From Motacilla alba alba (lineage: Eukaryota > Chordata > Aves > Passeriformes > Motacillidae): 64,000 nt of DNA. The notes under the pieces were generated by a model, which was not told the origin of the DNA, did no database searches, and saw only the letters and a list, made by a program, of their open reading frames with translations. A program made the position numbers and the translations under genes. The DNA lies in NCBI RefSeq assembly GCF_015832195.1, contig NC_052018.1:66835666-66899665 (forward strand), in the 5' to 3' direction. Within the stretch, counting starts at the first letter, position 1. Every line of letters begins with the position of its first letter. Positions 48,401 to 62,700 of this stretch are shown here, in pieces.

Positions 48401-51400
48401 AAATCGAGCTAGTATGAATTTGCTTTATTTTGGTAGGGTAGTTGGATTTTCTTGTTTGTTTGTTTTGGTTTTGTTTTCTTTTTTTCCTGACCTATCTGTT
48501 TTTTTCCTATTAACCTATTAAGAGAGGGACAAAAAAAAGAAAACCCGACTATCCAAAGACAACAGTTAAAGTAAGTGCCAGTGTTTTGTATGCAAATTTT
48601 TTATAATTTTTAGAAGGGAGGGACAACAGTAGGGTTTTCTTGAGAGGAATTGTTTGGGTTTTTATTCTGGTAATACTACATTTATATATAGAATGATGTA
48701 AAGCACAGAATTCTTCAGGGCAAGCTTTTCTCAAATATAGAAGCACCTACCATGCCTTATTTTTTCCGGTAGACAGCATGCTGCCTTTGCATGGCCAAAA
48801 GGGGTTGTCTCATCCAGTTTTGTTTTGCACATGCATGGATCAGGAATCCTTTACTGTTTTGAGGGCCCTTCAGGTGTGTGAGTAGGAGAAACACACTTGA
48901 GGAAAGACAGTCAGGTCTGTAGGTGAGACTGGCTGTGGTGGAACAATGGACACAATACCCATTTCTCAGGTGCCTAAGCTTTTAAAAAGGCCTGGGTTAT
49001 GTTCTTATTGACAATTTTTTTCTTATTGTTCTCAAAAGAGACAGCTCTTCTGTACTCTAAAGGATTTTCATTTTGGTCTGACTTCCCAGAGGGTTATTTA
49101 GTTGCAATACACTTGGAATTAATTACATTTCAAATTCATTAACATTGTAGGGAACTGAAAGGTCAGTTTGGAATCTGCTTCTGAAAAGCATTGAAAAGAG
49201 ATGGTCTGAACCTAAATCACAAGTCTATATGTAACTGTATCTTTCTTAATTAGCTTTTCTGTCCTCTTTGAACTTCCTCATTTTGCTGTTGTGGAAGCCA
49301 TACATATTATCTTTTAGATAAAATATGTCTTGAATTCCATTTAGGTTACTAAACTCTCAAGTTATAAGTGAGCTTCTTTGGAAGACAAAAGAGGAACCTC
49401 ATTTCCAAGTAGCTTTTGTTAAAAGACTGCTCATCACTCACAGCTTGTCTGATGGCAAGATTAACAAAGCTTTGCCTAACACAAGGTGATGTCAGGAAAT
49501 ACTCTGTGGAGAACCAGAATGCATCTAATTTTATAACCAAGGTCATAAAACTCAAGCCTTTTCCTTTCAAAAAGATTGAGTGGTCCCTGGACTACATTGT
49601 GCTGGCTGGCTAAAACACTCTGTACAGTGAAGTCATAGCAAAAAATGCTTGTGTGAATGTGTTGTGATAATATACTAAATATATTTGGAAAATTGAATAA
49701 ATAGCATTTATTCAGGAATGTATTTTCTGCTTTCAAAGTCAGATTCCAGTCTGGGAATCAGGAATTGCATATGGGTGTCTGTGTACATGTTTCTTTTTTT
49801 TATTGTCCATTTTATCATTTGACAAGGGATTTAAAGGATTAATTCAGTCCCTGATGAGAGGGAATATTACTGCAGCTTTTTCAAAAATTTTATTTATTTG
49901 GTGTACTTTCAGGTTGTATGGCAGTGTGGTATATACACCTGTGTGAGAGCAGGTCTGCTGGTTAAATGGGATGTTTCACTTGGGCCTGAGGAGATGAGAG
50001 CGGCTTCAGTTCTCTGCCCTGACAGACTTCATGTGACACTGATCAAAATGTGTAGAAATTCTCTCTAACCCCCTTTTTGTCCAAATGACATTTTGAGGAT
50101 TAATGTGTGACAGAGTAGGATAGTCTGAGATAGTGTGGTGGTCATAGCCACAGAAATACTGAGAGGAAAAAGATGCCTTTGATAAACCCTTTTGTTGTGC
50201 ACAGGTTTTGGCTGTGTCCAAGAGATAAGGCAGGTAGTGTTAGAAGGAAGCTCCTGTATAGACTGAGGCAAAGTCAGTGGTCCAACTGCTTTTCTTTCAA
50301 GGGTGTCACCACTTGGCTATCACAGGCTCCGCTCAGTTTTACTTCAGGAGTTATATTTGGTTTCCAGAGTCTCATCAGAGGGCTTCAGTTTTTAGATGTG
50401 TCTTCTTCTAGAAGACTTCATGTCCACAGAAGTTACCAAATAATTTATTTCTTGTTTCCCATGGTGCTGCTTAGACTTAATTTGTGAAAATGCAGTTCTT
50501 GAAGCCTTGTTCATCCTAAATGAATGGCAAGTTCTTTGTTGGAGAGTAGTCAGCCAAAAAGGATTGACTGTTACGAGGAAAAAAGTGGTTGTTGCAGTGA
50601 TTCTCATATTTTCATACCAAATTAGAAAGAAGGAAGGTTGCTTTTGCTTTGGGTTTTGCAAAGACTGATAAACATTCACAGGTGCTAGAATGAGAGACTC
50701 TGTAGCAAAAGTAACTCCTACAGAAGCTATAAAACTCTGTGGGGAAAATAAAGGCTCTCTAATTTCCCCCCCCTTACCTCTAATAAGAGGTTTGAGATTA
50801 ATTAACATCTGTGCTAGCAATACTGCACTGATGCCTGAGAAAAACTGTTTTGAAATCAGTAGCACATGTCAAAATCACCAGTGACAGTAAGTGGGAGTTT
50901 GTTTGTTATTTAAGCACAGGGGTCTTTTAGCAACGTTTGTAGAACATATGATGAAGGTATAACAGAGGGAATTCGATTTGACACGATTTTTGGCAGTAAC
51001 ATTCTGTGAAATGGTTGAGCAGGTATCCTTTTTTCACTCAGTTTCCAGATGGTAATTGGTCCTTTCTCTCCCATCGTTTAAATTTGTATGTTAATAGAAA
51101 GTGTGTCTGCTGTCTCTTGTGTCTAGGAAAATTCTGGGATTACTGAAATTGTTCAAGTGTATTTTATATGATAATCACCACAATGTCTTGGACATTAATT
51201 TTGAGCACATAAGGAAGCCCTTCTTTCAGGGTGGTTTTCTTGGTTTCATGTGCAAGTAATTGCACATTGTTAGCTTCTGGCTCCTGTAACCTATTCGAGA
51301 AGAGCTGGATATTTTGTTTTCATAGTTGTCCCTCTCTGCAAAGACAGGTTTCAGGTAAGATGTAAGAGTTTGTTTTCATATTGGGCTGGACAAACAAGGA

Positions 51401-54400
51401 TGTTGTAGGTTTTTTTTTTTTGAAGTTGTGACTTTGCCCCTGCTGCTGATCCCCTGTGAGCTCTGTTTTGAATTGCAGTGGTCTGAAAGAAAGTGTGTTT
51501 GCTCTGTTACAGATACAGCCAAGGTGGTAAATAGCCGCTCTATGTGCTCATGTGGGCCTGTATGAAACACACTTAGAAAAGTCAGATGTTGCATTTTTAT
51601 GTGAGGCAGATAACTTTTGAGAATATTTCTCTTTGGGTTGTCTGTCCTGAAGAACTGGGGGGCAGGGGGAGGTCCTCCCATCCCCCTTCTGGGCTGTATT
51701 TTTTTTCTTGGGCCGGTAAGTTTTGAAGCTAGGGCTTGCAATGGTCTGGGTGCTGTGCTGCTCATTCATACCATGGGGGCAGGGAAGACAAGAATCCTTT
51801 TGAAATTGGCAAGAATTAAGTTCCTCTTTGAATCTTGCTATAAGATTCATGGTCCTCTCAGCTATTTGTCTGCTTCTCCTGTCTCATCAGTGAGCGGAGA
51901 GAGCCATTTCCAGGTCATTACAGTTTATTATAGACATGGTACAAGTGGGATCAACCCTTTCTGGGGATGTCAGTTGTCTGTAGCCTGTTGACATCAACTT
52001 AGAAGGGAATACCAAGCTGGGATAGGCTGCCACTGCCTCTCCCTGGGCAGCAGAGGTGCTTGCCTGCAAGACCTAGTCTTACTGGCACAGTGCTGGCTCC
52101 TCAAGCTTTTAGCTAATGGTTTGGGTGGAGGTTTTTTGGGGGGGTTTTTTGTTTGGTTTTTTTTGTTTGTCTGTTTGTGGTTTTTTCTGGTTTTTGTTTT
52201 AATTTTCAAGTGAAACCTGTGGAAAGTGATGACATGATTTTTTTTTTCCACCAAGACGTGTTTCCTCATAGTTATTGGTGAGCAGGCAAGTAGATTTGCA
52301 AACATAACTTGTGTTTATATAATGAGGCATTTGTTTTTCTTTGTTTTAGAATCTGGGTTAGAGGATGTTTGGAAACTGGACGGGTGGATAGGAAGTGGAG
52401 AGCAATTATTTGACTGAAATTTATTTTACTCTCTTGCTCTTTAGAGCTGCACTGAGGGAAGCAGACCCTGTTGTGTTGAAAATGGATGTTCGGCTTTGTT
52501 TGTAAGCATGGAAGCACAGTGATTAGGTTTGTGTTACGGTTTCTGAGTACTAATGCTTTAGCAATAGACATTTGGATGCTTGCCAAGGCTTGCTACTTAT
52601 CTTACTTAATGATTCAGAGTAGAAGTCATCAGGACTGGGATGGAGATCATCGTGCCTGTGCCTATTTGAGTGAAGAAGCAGTACATCTCTGCCATAAGTA
52701 AATAGCATGTTTCAGCACCCCTGAGAGTGTTTATTTTAAAAACTTCTGCTGATCAAGTGGATGGTTGGTTCAGTTTAATGTAGCTGTCCCAGAGAGAGGA
52801 TGCCAGCATAACATTGTACTCTTACAAGGTTACTAACTGCTAGCAAGTGACACTTCAGGGAGATGAGCTGCTGGTGCCTGGGTTAACAGTTGCTAGTCAA
52901 GGAGATTTGATTTATTATTTTCTTTTTTTTTTTTTTTTCCTGATGTGGAATGTCCTGGGTATTTCTGGAAGAGGACTTGCTCCTTACAACTCTTCTTATA
53001 GTTTACCAATAAATGATTCTGAAATACATACAACAAAGTTGTTAGAATAAGTGAATGTTTCTTAGCTTTTGCTTATTTACTGCTGGAGACTATTGTGAGG
53101 CTTCTGTTGTTGCTGGGCCTTTGAATGTAATGGCAGATTTCTTTGGAGGATACTTTGATTTTCTCAGAGATCTTTACATGGTGTTTTAGCCCTGATTTCA
53201 AAGCTTGCTTTTGAAATCCAAATTCCAGTTATGTGTCTTTTTACCTTGTAAAATACCGTAAGATTTGGAAATTCTTGTGCAGATTAGAGCTTGCATTACT
53301 TCTCTGAATGTTCTGGTTTGTTTTGGGTTTTTTTTCTATCCAGATTATGAAGTTTTATGCTTTTCCTTCATGACAGTGTCTTGTGTTGAAATGGGCATGA
53401 GTCCTGAAGGAGTTGGGGCGTGGGAAGCCTTATGATGTTGTTTCAGAAAGAGTTTGAGAATTATCTCACAGTATACAATTTTGGGTTGGATTTCAGAAGA
53501 CAGTAATTTTGTGAATGTAATTGATAAATGTTTATGCCTCTGTTTATCTCATGGCAGTTAGGAGGAGATTACATCAATATTGACCATACTTAATGCTGTC
53601 TTTTTGTTGAGTCTTATTTTTTGTTCTCTTACCTTCTAAGAACCTCTTTTTCCTCCTGCTGCCCCTGTATTTACAGGTAGTTTGTCAGTCCTTTTGTTAC
53701 TCTGTTCCTCTGTAACACCAAACCATGTTTAGCAGATAGTGATTTCCTAATCATGAATTGCTGGCGGTCCTATTTCCTTCAACCAGGTTTTCTTTCTTCG
53801 GTGGCTTGCATCATAGAGCAAATACTCTTGCCTCTTTTGCTGGCCTGCATCTAGAGAACAGCCACCTGAATCTCTGCATTGAAAATCAGAAAAAAATGGG
53901 ATCTGAGAAGCAATGTCCCATAAGCAGCCCATGCTTTTGCATTCTTAAAAGGTGAGGAAAAAGGCTGCTGGGGTGCTGTGAAATACACAGCAAGATCTTG
54001 GAGAGGTGATATTGGTAGATCTCCTCTCTAAAAATTTGATGAGATTACAGGTAGAAATTGCATTCAGATTGGGCAATACAGTGCCAAGAAGAGGATGTTA
54101 AATAGGAGAGAGCTATAGGGGGAGCAGGGGACAGACAAGTGTCTTGATTAGAAAAAGTTACACCAGACTTAGACTGCACATGGCTTGTCTGTAAGACCTT
54201 TACTCCTCATTTCAGAGGTTCCCTTTGAAGTCAGCAGGGAGAGGCAGTGGTATCTCCAAAGACTAAATCAGGCTTTTTATGTGTCTATGATGGCAGAACC
54301 CCTATCTTAAGCACAAAGAAATACTTGAAGTTTGGTGGGAAGGATCTGAGTTGTCATGGTAGTTATTCTGAGAAACACTTGATGACCAGTGGTAGGCTTC

Positions 54401-55986
54401 TGAAGAGAAGGGGAGAAGGATGGGGAGGGGAGAGTGGAGCTGGGAAGTTACACTAGCAAGATTTTTAAATAGAAAAGTCATCACTTCATGTCAGTGGGTC
54501 ACTGAAAGCTGAGTGCTTAGGATGCATAAAATAATGACTACATAAGGCTCTGGAAGAATAGCACTGTGGGGATATCTGTCCCTGCTTGATGGGTGGATTT
54601 GGTGCCATGTTTGTTTCTCCCTAACTCTTGCAGTTCCCTGGAAATGGTGCACAACAACAGCTTTGATACAATCTGAAATGTTGCAGCAGATATTGCAAGG
54701 CAAAGGCTGTGAAATTGCTGACTTCTCAGTTCCTTTCATGTCTGCAGCTGATTGTTCTTTTCCTAGCAGAACTCCCCATACAAATGTGCAGATTTCTTTT
54801 GTGTTGCGTGTTGGGAGATAGCACAATAAGAAAATCAGGGTGAATAACAAAACAGTGGAGCCTAAACCTTACCACCTGCTTATCTGAGGCTTTGTGGAAT
54901 TTTTGTGTGTGGGGAGGGTTGGTTTGGTTTGGGGCTTTTTTGGAGGGGAGAGGATTGTTTTTGTGAAGTAGAGATTTTCAGAAGTATGGTTAGATGAAAG
55001 CTGAAACAGAAAATGCCTCATTGTCTAACTGTGAGCTCTCTGCCTTGCCTCACTATTAATGAGCAAAACCTATCACTTAATATCATCAATGATATTTTCA
55101 ATGATATTTTTCTGGGGAGTCAGTCAAATTCAGCATGAGTTATTTAATCTTCTGATGAACAGCCTTACTTCATTAGGCCTGTTGCATTTTCTCTGTCTAG
55201 TTTTGAATCTGATACTTGTCTCATCTAATCAATGAAGCAAATTTTGGCAAAGCTCTGTGATTCTTTATAGCTCAGCAGTTGTCGGTTTTTTGCACTATGC
55301 TACATGAAACAGCTGACAGCTTCAGTTCTTTTTCCTCTGCAACTCTTTGGTTATGAATTTTAGAAGCTGAAAGGCTCTTAAATAGCATATAGTATCTTTC
55401 ACGTTCTGACCCCGGCTCAAATACAGCTGAGGCAGGCAGTAACTGGATCTTATTATTACTGTGCTGAGGTGTTGAGTTAGCTGTGAGCAGTAAGTTCCTT
55501 GAGGTGCTTGTGACACTGCCACTCCCCTCTTTGCTCTGCTGGCTCAAGCATCCTGCATGCCATGCCAGTGAGAGAGTGTGTGGCACCAGTGGAGGATCCA
55601 GTAGCTTTTCTGTGGTAGGGCTCCCAATGGGCTGATGCACTTTTCTCCCTCTTTCTAAACGTGCTGTGTCTTTAGTGATGGCGTGTGTGCTGCTCGTGCT
55701 TCGCGCAAGAGGGACTTGAGATTCAGGAAGGTTTTAATGAGGTTTACAAAGCTTGGGGGTGGGAGGGGAGGCATGGACCCAACTGTCCCCTAGATAAGAG
55801 CTGTGCCTGTATGCTGAATTTCTTTGTACTACCCTGCTGCATAGTTAGGCTTGTTTGTTTGAAACTGTTGTATCAATGATAAATTTATTATTAAAAAAAA
55901 ACCAACAAAAAACAACAAAAAAACCAAGGGGTGCCTGACATTTTCTGCTCAAGTGTCCTAAACAAATTTTTCCATCATCTGTAAAA
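45406..55986. other. UST intron 1 segment, no gene recognised
   Basis: About 10.6 kb of AT-rich intron. It contains T/A runs (45409-45422, 46440-46452, 51411-51422, 52920-52938), scattered low complexity and a chance 9-bp-arm hairpin near 49694-49714. No exon, RNA gene or recognisable transposon was seen. Confidence 0.6.
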
Positions 55987-56014
55987 GAAGCTACTAAGTG
56001 TCCTTAGTAGCTTC
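55987..56014. repeat. Perfect hairpin, 12-bp arms, 4-nt loop
   Basis: GAAGCTACTAAG (55987-55998), loop TGTC, then its exact reverse complement CTTAGTAGCTTC (56003-56014). The stem cannot be extended on either side. It is too short for a microRNA precursor and is not followed by a T run, so function is unknown. Confidence 0.9.
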
Positions 56015-59000
56015 CCCTTCACTCAATTGCTACTGACTGGAGGGTACAACTCTCTGGTTTTTTTATCCCCATGCCTCAGTTTTCATCTAGCATGTCAAAG
56101 AGGAAGATAATTATTAACACTTTTTATTTCATTAATAGGGCACAGAGAGGTTATGTGCCTTTGGTGTTGTTTGCCTGATTAATAGCAGTATCAATAGCAG
56201 GGTTATGATTCTCTGCACACTTAGAAGGGCAGGGATTTTCCCAGAAACCTGTGCACCATATCCAACAAAACACTGATGCTCATCAATATGGAAACTCTTC
56301 TACTTGCCCTTGCTTCAGCACTTGCCTGCCTCTCCTGGTTGGGGTGGTTTGAGTTTGCTCAGTGTGTGAGCTTTATATCTGTACAGTGTTCCTGAAAAGT
56401 AATGAAGTTGTTTTTCTGAGGGGACTTCTGAGGCACAGGGTAGTTCAGGGAAGTGTGAAAACAGGTCTACCAAACTGTGTGCAGCTTTTGCCCAGCAGAG
56501 CCTCCATCCAGCCCAGGCATAGAAACTCATATTTTCCTGTCTTTGAGGAGCAGCATTTTAGAGTCTTTCTTCACCCTCTTTCCCTCAGCAGGGAAGCCTG
56601 CTGCTGCAGAACAGTATGCTGGGCTTGAGACTCTCAAAATGACAGGGAAGCATGTGGGAGGGAGTGATAGCTGGGAAAAGAAAAAGTGGGGTGAGAGAAG
56701 CAGAGGTTGCTGGGCAAAACTTTCCTGATTTAAGTCAGAAAAGCATACCTTTTAATGTATTCTGCTTAAAATGAGCTTGTGAGAGACAGGAATAGTACTG
56801 GGGGAGCAGACAAGTGATAAGTGGCATGTTAAAGAACCTACTCCTATTGAAAACTATTTCTTGCTCCTTTCTGCAGCTGTCTTCAGCACCTTCGTGGAAT
56901 TTGCTCACCAAAACCTCTACTGTGAGTGGAAAAAGTTGTATTTGTGGCACGAGTAGATGTTAAAACAGCTGCTTTATAAAGACAGCACAGCTTGAAAGCT
57001 GTAGAGTCAGCTTCAGAAATGTTTCCTTAACTTACTTAGTCTCAAGACAAAAATATTTTTAATACAAAGGAGCTCATAATGCAAGGGGGTTGATTTGCTC
57101 AAACAAATTTTATCCATCTGTTAAGCTCTCTGATTATTTTAACTGAAATTTTACATCCACATTTTTATTTTATTTGGAGGTAATGCTTGCATTGTATGAG
57201 AAGAATGACCAGAGAACCTCTTCTTGCACTCTAACAGAATCATTACCATGTCACAAGCACAAAATAATTATGAAACTGAAGGCAGATCAGTTGAATGGCT
57301 GATGCTCTTGCAACATGATTGTTTTGGCTCGCAAAGCCTCGAAACAGAAAATTTTCATACAGGCTCCTCTGGATCCACGTCCAAGCTTGAAATCTAATGG
57401 TTGTGAGAAATAAATGTGGTGGTCTCAGGCAGTTCCTTTGTGAATGTGGTCAACATCAAAGAAAATAGGAAATGCACACTGATTAAATATATAGTTAAAT
57501 CTGAGATAAAAATGACAGGTTTAGCTATTCATCTAAATATAATGTGTAATATGGCCCTGGTTAAAAATATTTCCTTACTCATACTCTATAAATAGCATCA
57601 TAAGTATGGTTTATACTTTCTCCAAACACCCATTCTTCACTTCTGTTCTAGCCTGTTGGCACTCCTCTTCGCTGACTGCTCTGGGTCTGGCAAGGCATCT
57701 CCCCTGTTTTCAGTGAATCTCTTTTACTTGCTTTAGTGGCCAGTGAATGGTTCATGGATTGCAGAGTGGGGAACCTTTAGTTGCTGATGCCACATGAGCA
57801 GTGGGATTTCTTAGTGCAAACCTGTGTGTTGCATTTGGTCCTACTGCACAGAGCCTTGTAATACTGTGCCAGTCATAGCTGTGGTTTGGCAAATGCTCCT
57901 GCTCAGCTGGGGAAGGAGGTGGGAGGCAAGAACAAGGAAGAGGAGAACGGTAAGCATTCTTTCACTTTCCTTCCTTCACTGTGTTCATGGGCACTTAGAA
58001 CAAAGTGATGGTAGCACTTGTGTGTTCAAACTCCTGAAGCTGCACTTACTAGCGAACCAAAAAAACAGTTTAAAGAAAGTCTAAACTCATGGAATGTTCT
58101 TTTGTGTTCACTTGCGTGCATTGCGATTTCTTTGAGAAAGAAAAAGAATTGCTTTACTGCCTTAATTCTGGAAAGAAAAATAGTTTTAAATTGGGAAAGT
58201 TTGTAGTTGGCCATGGAAGTCAGAGTTTGCATTGATGGTTCTTATGTTAGTTTTACCATCTTCAGTCTGTCTGTGACACAGAAGTTAGGATCCTGCTAAG
58301 AATTACGGTTCAGTAGAGCCTGATATTTATTTTCTTCTACTAGAAATAATAGTGTGTGACCAAAGTAGGGTCATTATACTGACATATCTTGAAATTTCTT
58401 ATAATTTGCATTTAATTATTTAGTATTATTTTATTTATGTAACTCTATCTTCTGTTTGTTTTATTTGGAGATCAGTCTGTAGTGCTGTATTTTCTTTTTT
58501 AGGAGGAAGGCATGCTAGATTTGTTTCATGAATGGTAATATTTTTCCTGCATGTGTTTTAGTGTAGAGGTAGTTCAGAGCTTAAATGCTGTGTTATTACA
58601 GGACTTTTTCTGTAGGAGAAATAAGACTTAGTCTCCTTCTGGAGAAAACAAGATCAGTAATACATGTGTGTGAATTCAAAAATAATATTCCAGGTTATTA
58701 CACATAGTTTTATCAACATGGTAAGGATGCCACTTTTCATGCATGACATGAAGCTGAAGCACACGTAATAAACTGTTTAAACCTTTTCAGCTTTCTTCAT
58801 TACCTTGCTTGTGAGAATTTGTGTCTTCCTGGTGAAGTAAAAATGAATAAGGAATGGATATAAAGAATTAAAACACTTACCATTGGATCTCCTTTATCCA
58901 TGAGGTTCAGATGAGACAGTTTTGATGTTTCTCCTGCCTCTGTTGTAATAGATAGCTATTATTGAGCAAAGATTGGAGTAGTTAATAAGTTCTGTGGATA

Positions 59001-59339
59001 AGAAGAGTTAAATAACCCAGTAGATTGATCCACAATACTTTCTATGTGCTTCATACAAGTTCTTCTCAAGGTGGAAATGGCCAGGTTGAATGTAGATACC
59101 AATGTACCTGTGAAGAAATTGGTATGATATGCTCTTGAAAGTAACTTTGGGTTTCTCTGGGTGCCCTCCTCTTGGAATTTGGGAGTTTGGGCAGCAGTTA
59201 TTGTGCTTTGGGCTTCCAACTGCTTAAATATTTTCATGTGTTTTTGCAAGTGAAACTCACTGATGGCTTTCAGATAAGCTCTGTATTGAGTTCACCCTGG
59301 GAGGAATACAGAGACATTGTTTGAGTGTGCAAGGATGGG
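56015..59339. other. UST intron 1 segment, no gene recognised
   Basis: About 3.3 kb of AT-rich intronic DNA without recognisable exon, RNA gene or repeat family. Confidence 0.6.
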
Positions 59340-59760
59340 CTTAGGACAGCCAAAGCCCAGCTGCAGTTGAATCCAGCAAAGGATGCAAAGGGGAACAAGA
59401 AGGGCTCCTCTAACCATACCAGCTAAAGCCACCTCCACCTCAGCCTTTCCTGGTGAGATTTGCCTTCAGAAATCCCAGGCAAGGAAGATCCATTGCCAGG
59501 GCCAGATTGTTCCCATTAATACCCAGAGTGACAGGACAGGAGACAGTAGTGACAGATTGAAATACAGGAAATTGCACTGAAACATCAGAAAACCCTTTTC
59601 ATGTAGGGGTGATTGAACCCCAACTCAGGTTTCCCCAGGATACGTAAAACAATTCCTGATCCCCCGGTCTGGCTGGCCCCACTCTGAGCAGGGGATTGGA
59701 GTGGACAGGTGGCTCTGCTGAGGTGCCTTTCTGCCCCACTGCGCAGTGGGACTGGATGCC
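59340..59760 (+). mobile_element. CR1 LINE, decayed, coding piece joined to 3' end
   Basis: A + strand CR1 relic. The first part (about 59352-59490: GCCCAGCTGCAGTTGAATCC, then GGGGAACAAGAAGGGCTCC, then GCCTTCAGAAATCCCAGGC) matches the reverse-transcriptase ORF region of avian CR1. The second part (about 59535-59630: CAGGAAATTGCACTGAAACA and AGGGGTGATTGAACC) and the last part (about 59680-59735: CTCTGAGCAGGGGATTGGAG) match the 3' end. Roughly the middle of the ORF is missing, so the copy has a large internal deletion. The terminal ATTCTGTGATTCT repeat is lost or unrecognisable. Confidence 0.85.
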
Positions 59761-62700
59761 TGGGATTTCATGGCATGTGCTGTCCTTTTAGAAACTTGGT
59801 TAGGAGTAGGAGTGAAAAGTCAACTGTAGTGTAAAGTGTGGAACATGATTGACATGTTGCTGATCAGTGCCAGTTCTAGGAACAGAGGTTGGGTCCTAGT
59901 GTCAGTCTCAGCATGAAGGAGATTGATATGTCAAAACTGCATGTCGCACTTATAAATCACTTGTAAGACTAGGATTTTTTTCCAGGATTCTGGAAAATTA
60001 TTTTCTAGGAACAGATTAATTAACATGTAAGAACGTGATTTTTGTGTTGCAAAAGGAAAGGTAAACTACCTGGCTGCTAACTGTATAATGTCAGACACTA
60101 CAAATCTTACTTGCTACGCAGTAAGCTAGAAGGTGGAATATGCTGCTGTAAACTTTTCTTGATCATGGTGTCCTTTGTATAGGTTTCTTTTAGTGGCTGT
60201 GTGAAATCTGCCTGTTGTCTTGCATTGAGTCATTCTCAAGGAAGGAGATACAGCAAGTGGCTAAAGAGAAGAAATAAGTAGTGGCAAAAAAATATGAGTT
60301 TGCTTTATGCACAGTTAAGTATCCTGTTGGACTTGAGCCTAGGAATCAGGATAATATATGCTTCCAACAAACTGTAGCTGAAAACATTTAGAAATGGTGT
60401 TTATTATTTTCTGTAAATATTCTACTGAAATAAGTTTTTCCAAAAAGAGACTTGGATAATATCTGAGTGTGAGGTAGAAAAGGAATGGATAGCTACTCCA
60501 AGAGAGAATGCATATGGTTGTGCTGGGAAGAGAAAGCTCCTCAGCAATGCTGGTTACGATGTACCACTTTTAGCACAATTGCTTTTTTTTCCCCCTTCGT
60601 GGTATGTTTTCCCTCTTGGGTCAGTAGGAGAGCAGTTTCTTAGAACAGGGAAGTAGTACAGTAAATCCATTGTGCCTCTAGGATGTATTAACTTCAAAAG
60701 ATAGGATGCCTCAGTCTCCTAGTGAAAGATAGACAGAATCTAGCCTGCTTGTTTGTTGGGTTTTTTCCCTTCTTACTGCAATGTGATTTTATCTTGCAAA
60801 GGCATGGTCTAATTCTTTCAAGTGAAAAATGTTGAAGCAGATTTGTTTCAATGAAATTGATACCTCTGGCAAGTTGGATCTAATTCAGATGGCTGTGCCA
60901 AGGATGGAAGTCCTGAAGCTTAAGGAGACAAAAGAAAACAAAGAATTTTTTCAATTAGAGATTAACTTTTAAAATGTAGAGCAAACTGAGCTTAAAATCA
61001 CATGCAAATTGAGAGCTGTTGTGTTAATTTATTTACTAAGACGAGCAGCACTGTTCTGGGATTTTCCTTCACTCAAATGACATTCATATTTGGCACTTGT
61101 AAGCATTCCTATCTAAAGGAAATTTTCTTGGTTTTTGCAGCTCTTCTGTTTGCTGGAGTGAAGGAAGAGCAATTTAAATACTTGTGCATTCCTCTTCCTA
61201 CAGTTCCCCTGTAACTGTGTGTGTTAGATCTTGTCAACAGGCAAAGAAATTCTGAAGAAGTTTTAAAGGAAACTTCTAAAGGGTGAAGACTGAAACTATC
61301 AAGACAGGCTGTGATATCTTTGCAGAACTTTAATGGATGCTGTGATGCTGCAAGTTGACATTCATTTGAATAATTTAAGACATAGAATTGAGGTATATAA
61401 TTGCATTTAATTGATTTTTCTTAATTTTGCCCTCTCTCTTTTCCTAAAATATCTAAATAGGTTATAGAAGTCTTATTGTGCTATTCTCCATGTAAACAGT
61501 TACCAAATACTTTTAAAAGGTAAAGACCTAGCTTTCTACTCTCTGCACCTCTCTCCACTGGGTTGCCTACTGATTGCCTAAACCTCTGAAAAAACTGAGT
61601 AGCAGGAAAAGGAAAAACCAGTGGATAGTAATTTCTCACCCTTTAACATGGAGTCTGCTGCTGAATCACCACTGGATGACAGGTGAAGGAATCCTGAAAA
61701 AAGTCAACAGCCCAAAACTAGGAAATAAAGGAAAGTAAAAAGGATTGAATAATTAATTAAAAGATGTCTTGTGACCTTAGCAGAAGGGTACCTGTCTGGT
61801 AAAATTTTAATCAAGTAGATTAAACAAGAGGGTAGCAATTCTCAGATGAGGGGCCTGTGTAATTTACCTTTAAAACATTTTGCCACACCTGGGAGTGGGG
61901 ACACCCACTCTTAGCTGCAGGCCATGCAAAATGTACATTTTAGTAGGGTGCATTGTAGGGCCCTTTAGTAGGGTGCCTTGTCATACTTAAGAACTAAGTT
62001 AGACATTTTTCTGCTTTTTTCACTCCCTTTGATGCAAACCTCAGTTACATTAGTGGGTGATAGCACCCAGTTTGCCAGCACAAGCCAGATCCAGAGGATC
62101 TTCTTGAGAAGGAGGGGGAGCTGTGGTACTGCTCCTCTGCCCAGCAGCCCTGTAAAGCTGATGATTCTCTGCTCTAAAAGTAAACAGTGACGATAAAGAG
62201 AGTTGGGAATAAAGATAAACATTGATACTGTAAAGTGAATATTAAATCCTGCTTTATATTGTAGACTTGTATGCCATTTTTATAAGGCTGTGCTTTGTTG
62301 CCCTGTGGAGCTATACAGACTTTTGCAAGTAATAGGAAATTTTCCTGTTAGCCAAAGTTTTCCTTTGGGGAAGAGTAGTTTCTCAGCACTTTGAGATGGC
62401 AGCTTTTTGATACACTCACAATGAGCATTTCCTTAACCGCAGTGTTTGCTGTTCTATTTTCTACCCTTTCTTGGCAAGGCAGGAGTGTCAGCAAGAGGAT
62501 GAAGAATTTCTTGGCAAATTAAAAATTGATCTACTTAATGCACATACAGCACCTTACACTGTGACTTAGTTTTACTATTTCAAAAAATGCTGATGGGACT
62601 TCTTGTTGTTACATATAGGAGATTTTTTTTCATTTCAATTAGTTGTGCCATAGTTGGATTGTCATTTCCTTACAAACTGAAGGGAGATGTTTGAAGTTGA

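Noticed and set aside
49694..49714. Hairpin with 9-bp arms in intron 1
   Set aside because: Arms of this length with a short loop are expected by chance in AT-rich DNA of this size.
50392..50865. 157-codon minus-strand open frame in intron 1
   Set aside because: It is the longest frame outside the CpG island, but it has no recognised domain or composition bias and is close to the longest expected by chance for a window this size.
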